This document shows positions 21,076 to 32,235 of a stretch of 64,000 nucleotides of DNA, piece after piece (position 1 is the first letter of the stretch; every line of letters begins with the position of its first letter). Position numbers and translations under genes: made by a program. Origin of the DNA: Protea cynaroides (lineage: Eukaryota > Streptophyta > Magnoliopsida > Proteales > Proteaceae); NCBI GenBank assembly GCA_028583415.1, contig CM053270.1:6270342-6334341 (forward strand), written 5' to 3'. The notes beneath the pieces were generated by a model. That model was not told the origin of the DNA and did no database searches. It worked only from the letters and a program-made list of their open reading frames with translations.

Positions 21076-23603
21076 TCGGATTTTATTTATTTCTTTATTT
21101 ATTTTCGGTTGGATTAAATGGATGTATGGATATTATTTTATGTGTTTGAATTTGGATAATGAGATATTTATTTAAATTATCAATAGATACTCAGTTCATT
21201 CTATTTAAAGTCTTCCGCTGTATATTTATATTCTGATTGTGGTTATGTGTAATGGTTGTATGAGTGGACACGGCCTATTCGAGATCCTGGTGTGAACCGT
21301 TGGTTCAATGATGGTTCACTCACACCATTCTGGTTGGATCAGAATTGGGGTGTGACACTGTGTCCTTTTAAATTAAACTATACACATCAACAACCATAAT
21401 CAGAATAAATACACAATAGCGAAAGTCTTAATAATAAATGAATTGAGGAATCTAACTGTGATAATCATAAATAAAGTATCAAATTATGTTGTATCAATCG
21501 AGACATAGGTAAATAAAATATCAATTACATTTCCATAGTTGTTCAAATAAAAATCTAATCGAAAATGTATTAATTGCACTCGCATGAGGAGTCATGCGTC
21601 TCTACTATGTCTTCAGCCTCCATCACAGCAACGTGCCCGTACACATAAGCATTCATATAGTCTTCCACAGTGGTACCTGCATCATCAACTAAAAATATTT
21701 GACGTCGAAAGGGTGAGCACACATCACGGCTCAGTGAGCAAACAAAATAATTCAACAAACATATGCATGCATTCAATTCATATCTGTGGTCTGGTATATA
21801 AGTTTGCAATGTGCTATAGAATGGTTCGGTGTCCACCTCACCTCTATACACAGGGTGTGTAAGCCCACCCAACGGGTCAAACACCATTGTCGTCCACATC
21901 CACCCCAACATGGAATAGAGATAGAGCTAAAGTGTCCGGATCAAACACCGCATAACACTCCTCCTGATGCCCTACCCATACCAACACGTAAGCCCCTGCT
22001 GGCAATGGCTTGCAAACTGCGCTCGCAACTAACCAATTCTAATGTCAAACAGTGTATCCAAGGCCTCACCCCAGCATCCCTTAATACGTCCATAGAGATA
22101 GAGCTAAGGCCCCCCGGCAGAGTCGAAGACTACACGGTCCGAGACCACCTCTCCTAATGCCCTACGACGTAATAGTTCTGCTAAGGTAATGGCGATTCGA
22201 TGATGTCAGTGGACAAGACTTGAGTAGAGATAGAGCTAAAGTGCCTAGATCAAACATCACATAACACCTCCCCTGATGCCCCACTCGCATCAAGTACACT
22301 AACCACACACAATCATTCACATGTCTATTCCTAGCATCATCATCATCATCATGTTATAAATAAAATAGAATTAAACATGCATGAACATTAAAAGCAAAAA
22401 TATTGGATGACATGTTGAATGCACATTACAAGCATACACGCATAAAATCAGTCATGGCATTGGACTCAAGAAAATAAAAACAGTTTATTATTAACCAATT
22501 AGTTTAGGTCTTGTTTCCTCACCTTTGTTTGAGTGTAGATCCTCTTTTAAGCTTTAAGAATCACTTTTATATTAATAGAAAAACCTAACAAGTCGATAGA
22601 TTTTAGTTAGAAGTCATTCAAAAAATTTTAGGCTTGCTGTTAAGCGAGGGTCGCAGGGTGGGTCGCAAGTAGGGTAGCAGTTTACTGCGACCCCCAGGGG
22701 TAGGGTCGATGCCAGGGTCGGATGTTCCATCGACCCTGGGTGCGACCACCCCATCCCTGGACTTCTCGAATGCTGGGGGTCGATCCTGTGGTCTGGTAGG
22801 GTCGATTCCCAATCGACCCCACGTGTGACCCCCCGTAGTTTGAGTCGAGAATTTCATTCTACAGTTCATTCTTTCATATTTGGGTCCTATGGCTTACTTC
22901 CACAATCCATTCTATGCTTGTTCTATGGCTTAAAACTCTAGGTTTCTTCCTTACTTTGCCTACCATGATTTCATCCATGGATTTCATTGAAATCCTCCCA
23001 TGGATGGATGATTTGGGTTTCTCCTAGACCATACCCTCTTCATGAACTATTCTAAGGTCTTAAATCATTAATGGAAACATACCCATACCTTAGGTTTGCT
23101 GAGATTCAGAGGTTTCTCTGAATTCTTCTCTTTATTCTTCTTCTCCAACTTTCCTTCTCTTATCCTTCTCTTCTCTTTCTCTCACTTTCAATTAGGGTTT
23201 CAAAAAGAGTGAAAGAGGCTTAGGGACATCCTATTTATAGAGGAGAACCTCCCAAAATAAGTTCCTTTGAGATTAGGAAAGAATCCCCTTGAAATTTGGA
23301 AAGTTTCCTATTTACGGTTTCTGTCGGCAATGAGGGGGTCGATGAGGGGGTCGGAGATCCCATCGGCCCTCAGGTCTAAATTGCCCAACCCCCGGTCAGA
23401 ATTTCAGGGGTCTGACTTCCTAATGAGGGGGGTCTGACCCTGCCTATCTGGGTATGCGACCTTGCCCTCTATTTTATTGTTTTTGGGTCAGTTTAATACC
23501 TGGTTTCGCTATTTCCTTCATGCACTTGGTCCATTTGGCTCGACCATGATAGGTAGACCTGGTACAAGGTGGTAAGACTGGTTAGATCGATACGGGTCTT
23601 ACA

Positions 23604-23671
23604 ACTCCCCCCTGCTTATAAAAATTTTGTCCTCAAAATTGTACATACCTTCCGAGTCGAATAGATGAGGG
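23604..23671 (-). mobile_element. Internal remnant of the B- element (polypurine tract)
   Basis: Minus-strand purine run next to the LTR (gcaggggggagt) and about 60 bp of the 3' internal sequence, after which the DNA changes to the middle of a C LTR at a shared 'tatgca'. It shows a single polypurine tract, unlike family A. Confidence 0.8.
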
Positions 23672-24888
23672 TATGCATGGGCAGTAATAACAGGAATATT
23701 GGATGACATTTGAAATGCACATTACAATCATACACGCATAGAATCATTCATGGTATTGGACTTAATAAATAAAAATAGTTTATTATTAGCCAATTAATTT
23801 AGGTCTTGTTCCCTCACCTTTGGTTGATAGTAGATCCTCGTTTAATCTTTGTAAATCTCTTTTAAACCACTTGGAAACCTAACAAATTTATAGATTTTAA
23901 ATTAGAATTAATTCCCATGAATTTAAACTAACAGAAACTGAGGGGTCGCAGGTGTGGTAGCACTTGTGGTCTCAGTTTCTGTGACAACAGGGCGTGTGGT
24001 GGCAAGGTGTGGTCGCATATCTTATGATCACACGTGCGACCACACCCTCCCTGGAAAATTCCCAAAGGCATGTGGTCGGACATGTGTGTCTCGTATGGTC
24101 GCACATCATGTGACCACACGTGTGATGGTCGACCTTTCACTCTCAACTCCAATTCTTTCATGCTCAGATTCCTTGACTTATCGTTATAGTCCTTCCTATG
24201 ATTGTTCTATGGCTTAGAACTAGTATTTTGTACAGAATCCCTTGTCCACATAATTTCCTCCTATGGATTCTCTTGAAATTTATCCATGGATTGATGATTT
24301 GGGTTTCACCTAAATCCTATCTCATTCATGAACTATTCTAGGCTCTCAATTTAACATGGGAATGTTTTTATACCTTAGGCTTGTTGAAGATTCAGAGTTT
24401 TCTCTGAATTTTCTTCCTCCTTAGTCTTCCTCTTCAATTTTCCTTCTCTTTTTTCTCTTCTCTTTCTCCCACTTTCAGTTTGAGTTTTAAAAGGCTGAAA
24501 GAGGCTAAGGGACGTCTTATTTATAGAGAAAAACCCTCCATAATAAGCCCTACTGTGTTTAGGAAAGAACCCCCTTCGGATTAGGAAGGTTTCTAAAATT
24601 CGGTTCTGTCTGGAATCCATGTGGTCGGAGGTGGGGTCGCAGAACCGTCGACTACACCCTTTGAAACATGCGACCACAGGACCAAAATTCTTGTGGTTGC
24701 GCTATTTTGAGGTGTGGTTGATCACACCTGTTTAGGTATGTGACCACACGCTCATAATTGACTGTTTTTTGGTTAAATTTTATACCTGAGCTTATGGCTT
24801 CTTCACGCACTTGGTCCGCTTGACTCGACCATGATAAGAAGACCTGATACAAGGTGGTAAGACCGGTTAGTTCAATACGGGTTTTACA
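23672..24888 (-). repeat. C- 3' LTR, truncated
   Basis: Aligns with 33341-34565. C-type arrays (tgtgGTCGCA and TGCGACCaca) lie at about 23945-24130 and 24615-24755. A TATAAATAAG box on the minus strand lies near 24518-24527. Confidence 0.9.
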
Positions 24889-24904
24889 ACTCCCCCCCTC
24901 TTAT

Positions 24905-26520
24905 TAGAAATTTCATCCTCGAAATTTGCACATCCTTCCGAGTTAAAAAGGTGAGGATATTACTTTCGCATAGCAGTTTCTTCTTTCCATGTGATCTCTT
25001 CCATATCTTGGCTCCTTCAAGTAACCTTAACATAATAAATGTCACGGTTGCGTGGACGTTGAACCTTTCGGCTGGTGATTTCAGTTGGTGCTACTTCGAA
25101 TGTCAAATCATCAGTTAGACTTGGTGGATCCGCTGTTATAACATGTGTTGGATCTCTGACATACTTCTTCAGTAATGAGATATGAAATACATCATGCACA
25201 CTTGACATAGATGGGGGTAGTGCTAACTGATACGTCACATTTTCACGTTTAACGAGAATCTCATATGGCCCAACATATCTTGGACTTAGCTTCCCTTTCT
25301 GTCTGAATCGTTTTAAGCCTCGCATAGGTGATACTTTCAAGAATACCTTATCACCTACAAAGAATTCAAGGTCTCGACGTCGAATATCTGCATATTGTTT
25401 CTGACGATTCTGAGTTGTTATAACTCTTTCCTTGATAATATCGACTACTCGACAAGTCTCTTCAACAAATTTTGGTCCAACGATATTCCATTCACCAACT
25501 TCATTCTAAAACAAAGGAGGTCGACACTTCCTATCATACAGTGCTTCATAGGGTGACATCTGTATAGTAGCCTGATAACTGTTGTTATAGGCGAACTCGA
25601 TCAATGGTAGTTTCTCATCCCATGATCCCTTGAAATCAATAACACAGGCTCGAAGCATGTCTTCCAAAATCTGAATGGTACGCTCTGACTGTCCGTCTGT
25701 CTGAGGATGGAATACAGTACTGAACTTCAACGTTGTACCCATAGCCTTCTGTAATCTTTCCCAAAACTTTGAGGTAAAGCGTGGGTCTCTATCGGACACA
25801 ATGCTTCAGGTACACCATGTAATCTGACAATATTATCCACATATAGCTTGGCTAACCTCTCTAGGGTATATTGAGGTCGTGCAGCTATGAAGCGAACTGT
25901 TTTAGTTAGAAGATCTACAATCATCCAGACCGAGTCAACTACTCGGCGAGTCAATGGTAACCCGGTGACGAAGTCCATAGTGATGCAATCCCATTTCCAC
26001 GCTGGTTCTAGCAGTGTCTGTGAAATAATCCTGCAGGTCTTTGCCTTTCAACCTTTACCCTCTGACAATTTAGGCATTGAGACACAAATTTAGCTACATC
26101 TGCTTTCATTCCTCTCCACTAATATAATTTCTTCAAATCATGATACATCTTTGTACTTCCAGGATGTACCGAATAAGCGGTGGTGTGAGCTTCCTTCATT
26201 AGTCTGTGTCTAATGTCCAAGTTTTCAGTTTCAGGAACACATACTCGTCCTTTGTATTTTAGTACTTTTTCAACGTCCAAGGTGAACTCAGGAATAGTCC
26301 TACCTTTTTCGATATCTTCTTGTACCGTTCTCAGATAAGGGTCTGATTTAATAGCGGCCTTCACTTCATCTAATATATCAGGTACAATCTTCAATGTTGC
26401 GAACGCATTTGAAAACCGATGAATAAATCCTTGGTTGGTTGATCCGTCCGGTGCATCTATCACGAACTGCTCATTACCATGATGGAATACTTTCCTTGTA
26501 ACACACATTACCGCTGTCAT
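24905..26520 (-). pseudogene. C- integrase and chromodomain-like tail, broken
   Basis: Minus-strand integrase: HPGSTKMYHDLKKLY of the zinc-binding part near 26130, then MDFVTGLPLT (first Asp), a frameshift near 25800, SDRDPRFTSKFWE (second Asp), and HPQTDGQSERTIQ (Glu). The C-terminal module KGKLSPRYVGPYEIL is at about 25290, with FHISLLKKYV. The chromodomain-like end TFEVAPTEITSRKVQ and EITWKEE follow. Stops occur after RPPLF (25506) and elsewhere. The layout is the usual chromoviral one. Confidence 0.9.
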
Positions 26521-28344
26521 GTTAACCTCTCCTTGGGATTTTATCATTGCTTTTCTGCTTAGCGTATCAGCAACTACATTAGCTTTCCCTGGATGATACT
26601 GAATATCGCAGTCATAATCCATCAATAATTCCAACCATCTTCTTTGTCTCATGTTCAACTCCTTTGGATTAAAAAGATAAGTGAAACTCTTATGATTTGA
26701 TTTGATCTAAAATTTCTCTCCATACAAATAATGTCTCCATATCTTGACAGCATGTACTACTACTGCTAATTACAAGTCATGAGTGGGATAGTTCTTTTCA
26801 TGTGTCTTTAGTTGTCTTGAGGCATACGCAACCACTTGTTCTCCTTGCATAACCACACATCCTAAACCCAACCCAGACGCATCAGTGTACAAGGTAAATG
26901 GTTGTCCTGGAATAGGAATAGTCAAGATGGGAGCAGATACCAATCTAGCTTTTAATGTTTGAAAACCTTTTTCACATTTGTCGATCCAAACAAACCTTTC
27001 TCCTTTCTTAGTCAAACTAATGAGAGGTACGGCGATTCTAGAGTAGTTTTCCACGAATCGTCGGTAATACCCAGCTAGACCTAGGAAACTTCTGATTTCT
27101 GCAACACTCTTAGGTGCTTCCCATTTCACAATGGCTACAATCTTGCTAAGATCCACTTTAATTCCTTCAGCGGATACAACATGGCCTAAGAAAGCGACCT
27201 CATTTAGCCAAAACTCACACTTTGTAAATTTGGCGTAAAGCTTCTCTTTTCTTAGTCGCTGCAGAGCGGCTCTTAGATTCATGACATGAGTTTCCTTGTC
27301 CTTGGAGTAGACCAATATATCGTCAATAAACACAATGACTGACGTATCCAACATATCATGGAATACCCGATTCATGAGTTCCATAAAAGTTGCGGGTGCG
27401 TTAGTTAATCCAAAAGACATGACTAAAAATTCATAATGTCCATATCTTGTTCTAAATGCTGTCTTTGGGATATCACCTTCCTTAATCTTCAACTGATGGT
27501 ATCCTGACCGAAGATTAATCTTGGAGAACACTTTGGCACCTTGCAATTGATCGAACAAGTCATCGATCCGAGGCAACGGGTACCGATTCTTGATTGTAAG
27601 CTTATTCAATTCCCGATAGTCTATACACAGTCGAACGCTACCGTCCTTCTTCTTCACAAACAATACCGGCGCTCCCCATGGTGATATGCTGGGTCTGATA
27701 TAACCCTTGTCCAGTAATTCCTATAACTGTACCTTCAGTTCCTTCAGTTCAGTAGGAGCCATTCGATAGGGTGCTTTAGATACTGGTGCGACTCCGGGTA
27801 TAAAATCTATAACGAACTATGTCGCTCGGTTGGGTGGTAGTCCTGGTAGTTCCTTAGGAAATACATCTAGAAAGTCACGCACAACATCAATCTCTTCCAT
27901 TCGTGGTACTTCTTTGGTGAGATCAACCACGGATACTAGATACCCAACTCCTCCTTTCTCGAGGAATTTTCTAGCCTTTAATGCAGAGAGGATGAGTTTT
28001 CGTCTATGGGGAAGTTTGGTTCCCGCAAAACTAAACTCTGCTCCTTCCTTGTCTTTAAATGTCAGTTTCTTTTCTGCACATAATAGGTTTGCAGAATACC
28101 GAGCTGACCAATCCATTCCCAAGATAACGTCAAAGTCTGCCATCTCAAGTTGAATTAAGGTTGCATCCAAAATCTTCTCGCCGATAAGAACTGGACATGG
28201 TCCATAACCTTTTTCTAGTTCCACTTCTAATCTCATAGGCGATCGTACAAGCAATTTGTAGTCTAAAGATCTGAGGGGTAGATTTAGCTTCTTTCCAAAT
28301 GACACATAGTACTCTGGCAGGTATGCCATTAATAGGTACGATAC
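26521..28344 (-). pseudogene. C- protease, reverse transcriptase and RNase H, broken
   Basis: At the start of the protease the sequence NGIPARV is followed directly by VSFGKKLNLP: a deletion of about 30 nt has removed the catalytic DSGATHSF segment and shifted the frame (28310-28330). DFDVILGMDWSARYS is still present. RT (27700-26770) shows KKKDGSVRLCIDYRELN, then SKINLRSGYHQ, where the catalytic Asp is Asn, and VFIDDILVYSK intact. RNaseH contains LYTDASGLGLGCVVMQGEQ, and after a stop PGKANVVADTLSRK. The protease cannot cleave and the RT has lost a metal-binding Asp. Confidence 0.9.
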
Positions 28345-28413
28345 CTGTGATTTGTTTTAATTTAGTCTACATGCTCACACAGGGTAATAAAAAATGAAAG
28401 GTTCAGGTCATAT
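28345..28413 (-). other. Putative gag-pol mini-intron of C-, donor mutated
   Basis: The acceptor ATCACAG|GTATCG is intact and joins the protease frame in phase 1. The donor position reads CACAG|ATATGA where B+ has CACAG|GTATGA, so the GT is lost. The length is 69 nt, against 70 nt in B+. Confidence 0.5.
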
Positions 28414-29681
28414 CTGTGACCACATCAGGCGATGCAACAACATCTTCAGATGTAACTGCATAAAACTTTCCTTGTTGTAGCTGCTTCCTGGGCTTAGGAC
28501 ACTCCCTTGAATAATGTCCCATTTGACTACAGTTATAGCATTTTACTCCTTCATTATTTTGCTTCTGTTGAGGTTGGACTGTTGGAGTAGTCTTGGCTGC
28601 AACATTAAAGCCTTGAGTACGGAAGGGTTTAAATGTTTTTGTGTTCCCTCCGTTATATGAATTTCCATTTGGCCTTTTGATACCTCTATTCTGAGCAAAG
28701 TAGCTCTCCCTCTGGCTCGATTCTAGCACTCGAGCAATCTGTACGGCTTCATTATAAACTTTCTTTTCTAGCCCCAAAACATACTCCCGAATGCTTCCCC
28801 TAAGTCCCATGACAAACCTTCGGGTTTTAGTATTTTGCTTCTGCATGCTAGAGGGAGCAAAGAAAAACAACTCTTCATAACGCTGTTGATATGCATCTAC
28901 GGTCATCTGTCCCTGATACAAACTCAGGAACTCTCTTTCCATAGTGTCTCTGAAACTTCTGAGAAAATATTTCTCGAAGAATGCCTCTTTATAGATAGCC
29001 CAGGTCAATTGGGTGTGCTTGGTTAATAGATAACTCCGAGTAGACTTCTACCAGTGGTGTGCATCACCTTTCAACATAAATGTTGCACACAGTACTTTTT
29101 CCTCCTCATTAACAGTCATCATCATGAAATTTCTTTCCATTTCATCGATCCAGTGAGCTGACCACAAAGGATCCGCTGGCTTGCCATTATATTCCTTAGG
29201 CTTGATTTTCAGAAAATGCTCGATCAGTCGAGAATGGTCCAACTGATACTGAGCATAGGCCCCATATATAGGTGGTTGGTACTGGTAATTGCCTTGGGCT
29301 ACCTCAGGGTTTTGTACTGGAGCTTGTACAATTGGGATTTGAGGTGCTTGAGGTACCGTGTTGCTACCCCCTGGTACGGTGCAAGCTTGTATGGATGGTA
29401 TAGGTGTAGTATGTGTAGCTGGAAAAACCATTCCCATAGCAGCTTGCATATTGGCTTGTACTTGTTGTATTTGCTGCAGCTGTTGTGCTAGGTTCATTAC
29501 CACCATAGCCAAATCTGTAGGTGGGGCTAGCAAGTTTGTAGGATTAGCCTGGTCGTTGGCTCCTGGTGGTACCACATTCTGATTCTCTTGTCTTTCAGGG
29601 TTTTCATGGCTATTTTCCTCCACAAGTGGTGGTGGTGGAATTAGGTTACGTCCTCGCCTGGTTACTCTTCGCCCAGCCATT
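28414..29681 (-). pseudogene. C- gag with one premature stop
   Basis: Start MAGRRVTRRGRNLIPPPPL at 29681 (an upstream ATG at 29734 is in frame but less likely). A Gln- and Pro-rich N-terminal part is followed by FLKIKPKEYNGKPADPLW, MERNFMMMT and VLCATFMLKGDAHHW. A TAG at 29045-29047 is the only break, and the frame continues with SLYQGQMTVDAYQQRYEELF and zinc knuckle CYNCSQMGHYSREC. It ends SPDVVT at the mini-intron. The same order as in B+ gag supports family membership. Confidence 0.9.
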
Positions 29682-29827
29682 TTCTGTTTTCGGTGGTGGT
29701 AGTGTCTGAAAAATTCATAGAACATGTGAGGCAATCATAATATACGTCATTCCCATGTCAAAATCCAATTAATCAATGTAAAATTTCAAATATCCAAGTC
29801 ATTCACTCAAAATACAACATTTTCCAT

Positions 29828-30035
29828 CGTGGGGTCGATGGTGGGGTCGCAATATATGCGACCACAGGGTATGTGACCTCACAAAACCCTGTCAGCTCAC
29901 CGAGAGCCTGTGGTCGATCGTGTGTTCGCAATATGTGCGACCATAGGGTCTGACCACACGAAGTCAGTCAGCTCACCGAGAGCCTATGGTCGATCGTGTG
30001 GTCACATATTTGGTCGAATTTTACGACCACACGTC
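29828..30035. promoter_or_regulatory. GGTCG/CGACC array upstream of the C- antisense gene
   Basis: I count five GGTCG and three CGACC in about 200 bp, in the C context (ggtcgcaatatatgcgacca, ggtcgatcgtgtg). The array sits between the gag start and the antisense leader exon, as in the A and B elements. Confidence 0.75.
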
Positions 30036-30188
30036 CCCAAATCAGGTTTTTAAACCTGATTTTTAGAGTCATTTCCCACTTTCTTTTTTGCTTTCAACTC
30101 AACTCGCTTCCACTGAGTTGCTACAGTGTCGACCACTCATGTTTGGTGATTCTTCCTTCCATTCACGACCTCCGCTCTGTTCCTTCAG

Positions 30189-30629
30189 GTATGTTCCCTA
30201 CTGGTCCTCATTTTTAAGCTTTCAAAACTAGGTTTTTCTCCATTTATAGTATTTTCTTCAAATTAAAATTTTTCTAACCGTAAGAATTTGATTTTTATTG
30301 GGGGCTTTTGCTATTGGCCACCCAATGGATGAAATCCCTCAAGAAAATTTGAGTTTCATCGGTTCATTTTTGAGAAACTTAAAATTTTCCATTTTTGACC
30401 TAATTTTCGAGATTTTTTCAAATTGTCAAAATTTCTTCAAATTCGATCTTCCTAGTTTAACTTTCCAACTGTATGAGCCTTGCAGGATGGTTTGGAACAT
30501 ATGTAAGTCCTCCTGCCTAATGTTTTGGGTGAAAAGTGAGGCTTTTGACCAAACCATGTCGTTATAATGCCAAAATTTTGAGTTTTTCTCTATAACTAAT
30601 ATCTTGCTTATTTTTCTGTGTCTTTGCAG
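30189..30629 (+). other. 5' UTR intron of the C- antisense gene
   Basis: Donor TTCAG|GTATGTT and acceptor TGTCTTTGCAG, the latter five bases before the ATG at 30635. It is 441 nt, close to the introns at the same place in B+ (431) and A2 (439). Confidence 0.7.
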
Positions 30630-30634
30630 ATAGC

Positions 30635-31856
30635 ATGGTTCGCACCAAGGTTCCCATAGTTCATGATCCTATTCGCTTCTGGTCTAATGAAGCAGAGGCT
30701 CAGTATGCTCGTTATGAGCGTAAAAAGGTGGAAGGGGGTCGTTGTGTAAACCTGGCTAATTTAGCCTTGTTTAATGTGGAGGGTGCCTTTGGTGATATGG
30801 GTTGGCTCCCCGTGATATTATATGAGGGTTGCACCTGTCCTACACTGGTGAAGTAGTTTTATTACAATCTTCAGGTAGTGGGTGATCCAAATGATACAGA
30901 CAGGGGTAGGGAGCTCAGGATCACCAGTTATTATTAAAGGGGGGGGGGGAGATCTCCTTTAACTGCCAGGAGTTGGCTGATCTCCTGGGTATATCAAACG
31001 ATGGCCCCCTTAATATACTGTGCACCTAAGGAACCCCAGTTCTTATCTTTGATGATGCGTGCAAAGATTGACCGCCAGCTTCTTAGGGATGATCGCTGGG
31101 AGACGAAGGCAATCAACCTATGGCCGGAACCTCGGGTGTACTGCAAGATTATTCAGCACAACCTGATTCCTCAGAGTGGCTACTATGAGAAGATTTCCTA
31201 GTTGACCCAGTATCTCTTGTACTACATCTGCACTAGGCATCCCATCTGCCTCCCGTACATTATTATCAGGATGATGCGCCGTGCTGCGATGCCTGGTCAG
31301 ATGGGCAACCTGTCCTATGGGCATTTGATCACTACCCTTCTCACTCGCCTGCATGTCGATTTAGTTGATGAGAGGATTCATGAGGATACCTTCTCGTCTG
31401 ACCTTGACTGGGAGGCTATCTGCAAGATGGGGATGCGAGATGCGCAGGTCAGTGATGAGGAGAGGAACGCTATTATGCGTCCCCGTACTCGGGTAGAGAT
31501 AGCAGACGCTGAGGCGGCAGCAGCAGCAGCAGGGGTCCATGGGGGTGATGATGAGGATGATGATCATATGTACATGGATGTAGACGCCATACCTCCTCCT
31601 TCACCACAGCATACTACTAGAGCTGGCCCTTCTCGGGTTCCTTCCCACTCAGCTGGTCCTTTGCACCCACCACCTGATGATGTGATGGGGCTGCTGCGTG
31701 AGATAGGCCCAGCGTGCTACTGATCAGCGGGTGGCAAATCTGGCAGCTATTCTCCAGGTGACCCAGACTCAGGTAGCCTGGCTTACGAGTGTGTATGCTG
31801 AGGATTATGACCGAGATCGTGAGGCACCTCCTCCTCCAGCACCTTCAGCTCCATGA
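30635..31856 (+). pseudogene. C- antisense gene ('putative plant transposon protein'-like), broken
   Basis: Plus-strand gene antisense to gag-pol. Start MVRTKVPIVHDPIRFWSN, then GGRCVNLANLALFNVEGAFG and MGWLPVILYEGCTCP. A TAG at 30854 and a run of 11 G (30939-30949) with a frameshift break it. Further on come VYCKIIQHNLIPQSGYY, the helical part LPYIIIRMMRRAAMPGQ and YGHLITTLLTRL. An Ala-rich and acidic linker follows, then a coiled-coil tail (RVANLAAILQVTQTQVAWL) and EAPPPPAPSAP. It is the C-family version of the intact 410-aa protein in A2. The function is not established. Confidence 0.8.
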
Positions 31857-31923
31857 TGGATATTTTCCTTTTTTTTCCTTGTACTACAGAGAAACTGTCC
31901 GAATTGTGGACCGTATCTAATTT

Positions 31924-32037
<114 letters not shown>

Positions 32038-32220
32038 TTTTATTCGATGTGCACATGAAACTTGTTTCTCATCTTATATGTACATTATTCTCTTTCTTAA
32101 TTTTTGTCTCAAACAACACAGGTGCTTATGGTGTGTTCTTATTAAAGCTTTTAAATTTTATCCTAACTCAGTTTACGAACTTTTGCGGAAGTATACAGGT
32201 TTAATAGATAGAGCCCGAGA

Positions 32221-32232
32221 GCTCTGATACCA
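32221..32232 (-). other. Primer binding site of C-
   Basis: The minus strand reads TGGTATCAGAGC three bases from the LTR end: the consensus plant initiator-Met tRNA site. Confidence 0.9.
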
Positions 32233-32235
32233 AGT

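Larger units (their letters stand above)
18975..21357 (+). mobile_element. Family-A LTR with a 54-bp 5' extension, inserted in the B LTR
   Basis: The inserted unit is flanked by CTGTG at 18970-18974 and 21358-21362. It does not begin at the usual TGTAAG (19029) but 54 bp earlier at TGTGAAACC, and that extension ends in a polypurine tract (aagggtggtggagt). The extension matches the duplicated tract unit inside A1 and A2. TATAAATA is at 19337-19344. A-type arrays lie at 19170-19225 and 19755-19915. It has no internal coding sequence, so it is a solo LTR of an extended type. Confidence 0.85.
18888..23603 (-). repeat. Family-B LTR (minus strand), split by an A LTR
   Basis: The LTR occupies 18888-18974 and 21363-23603, about 2.33 kb once the insertion is removed. 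It is the 3' LTR of a minus-strand B element, because a polypurine tract and internal bases follow at 23604. B-type arrays lie at about 22645-22820 and 23335-23465. The last mini-gene exon is near 21560-21690 and ends HDSSCECN, then ATTAAT in place of the usual Cys-Val codons. The element is inserted in the duplicated host block. The rest of this B element has been lost at the junction with C near 23672. Confidence 0.9.

Noticed and set aside
24375..24677. Basic, Lys/Arg/Glu-rich ORF in the C LTR
   Set aside because: It lies over the CT-rich leader following the TATA box; low complexity, and not conserved in other LTRs.
29216..29582. Cys- and Leu-rich ORFs opposite to C- gag (also 49236-49478 opposite to B+ gag)
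   Set aside because: They are shadows of the Gln-rich gag N-terminus, read on the other strand.
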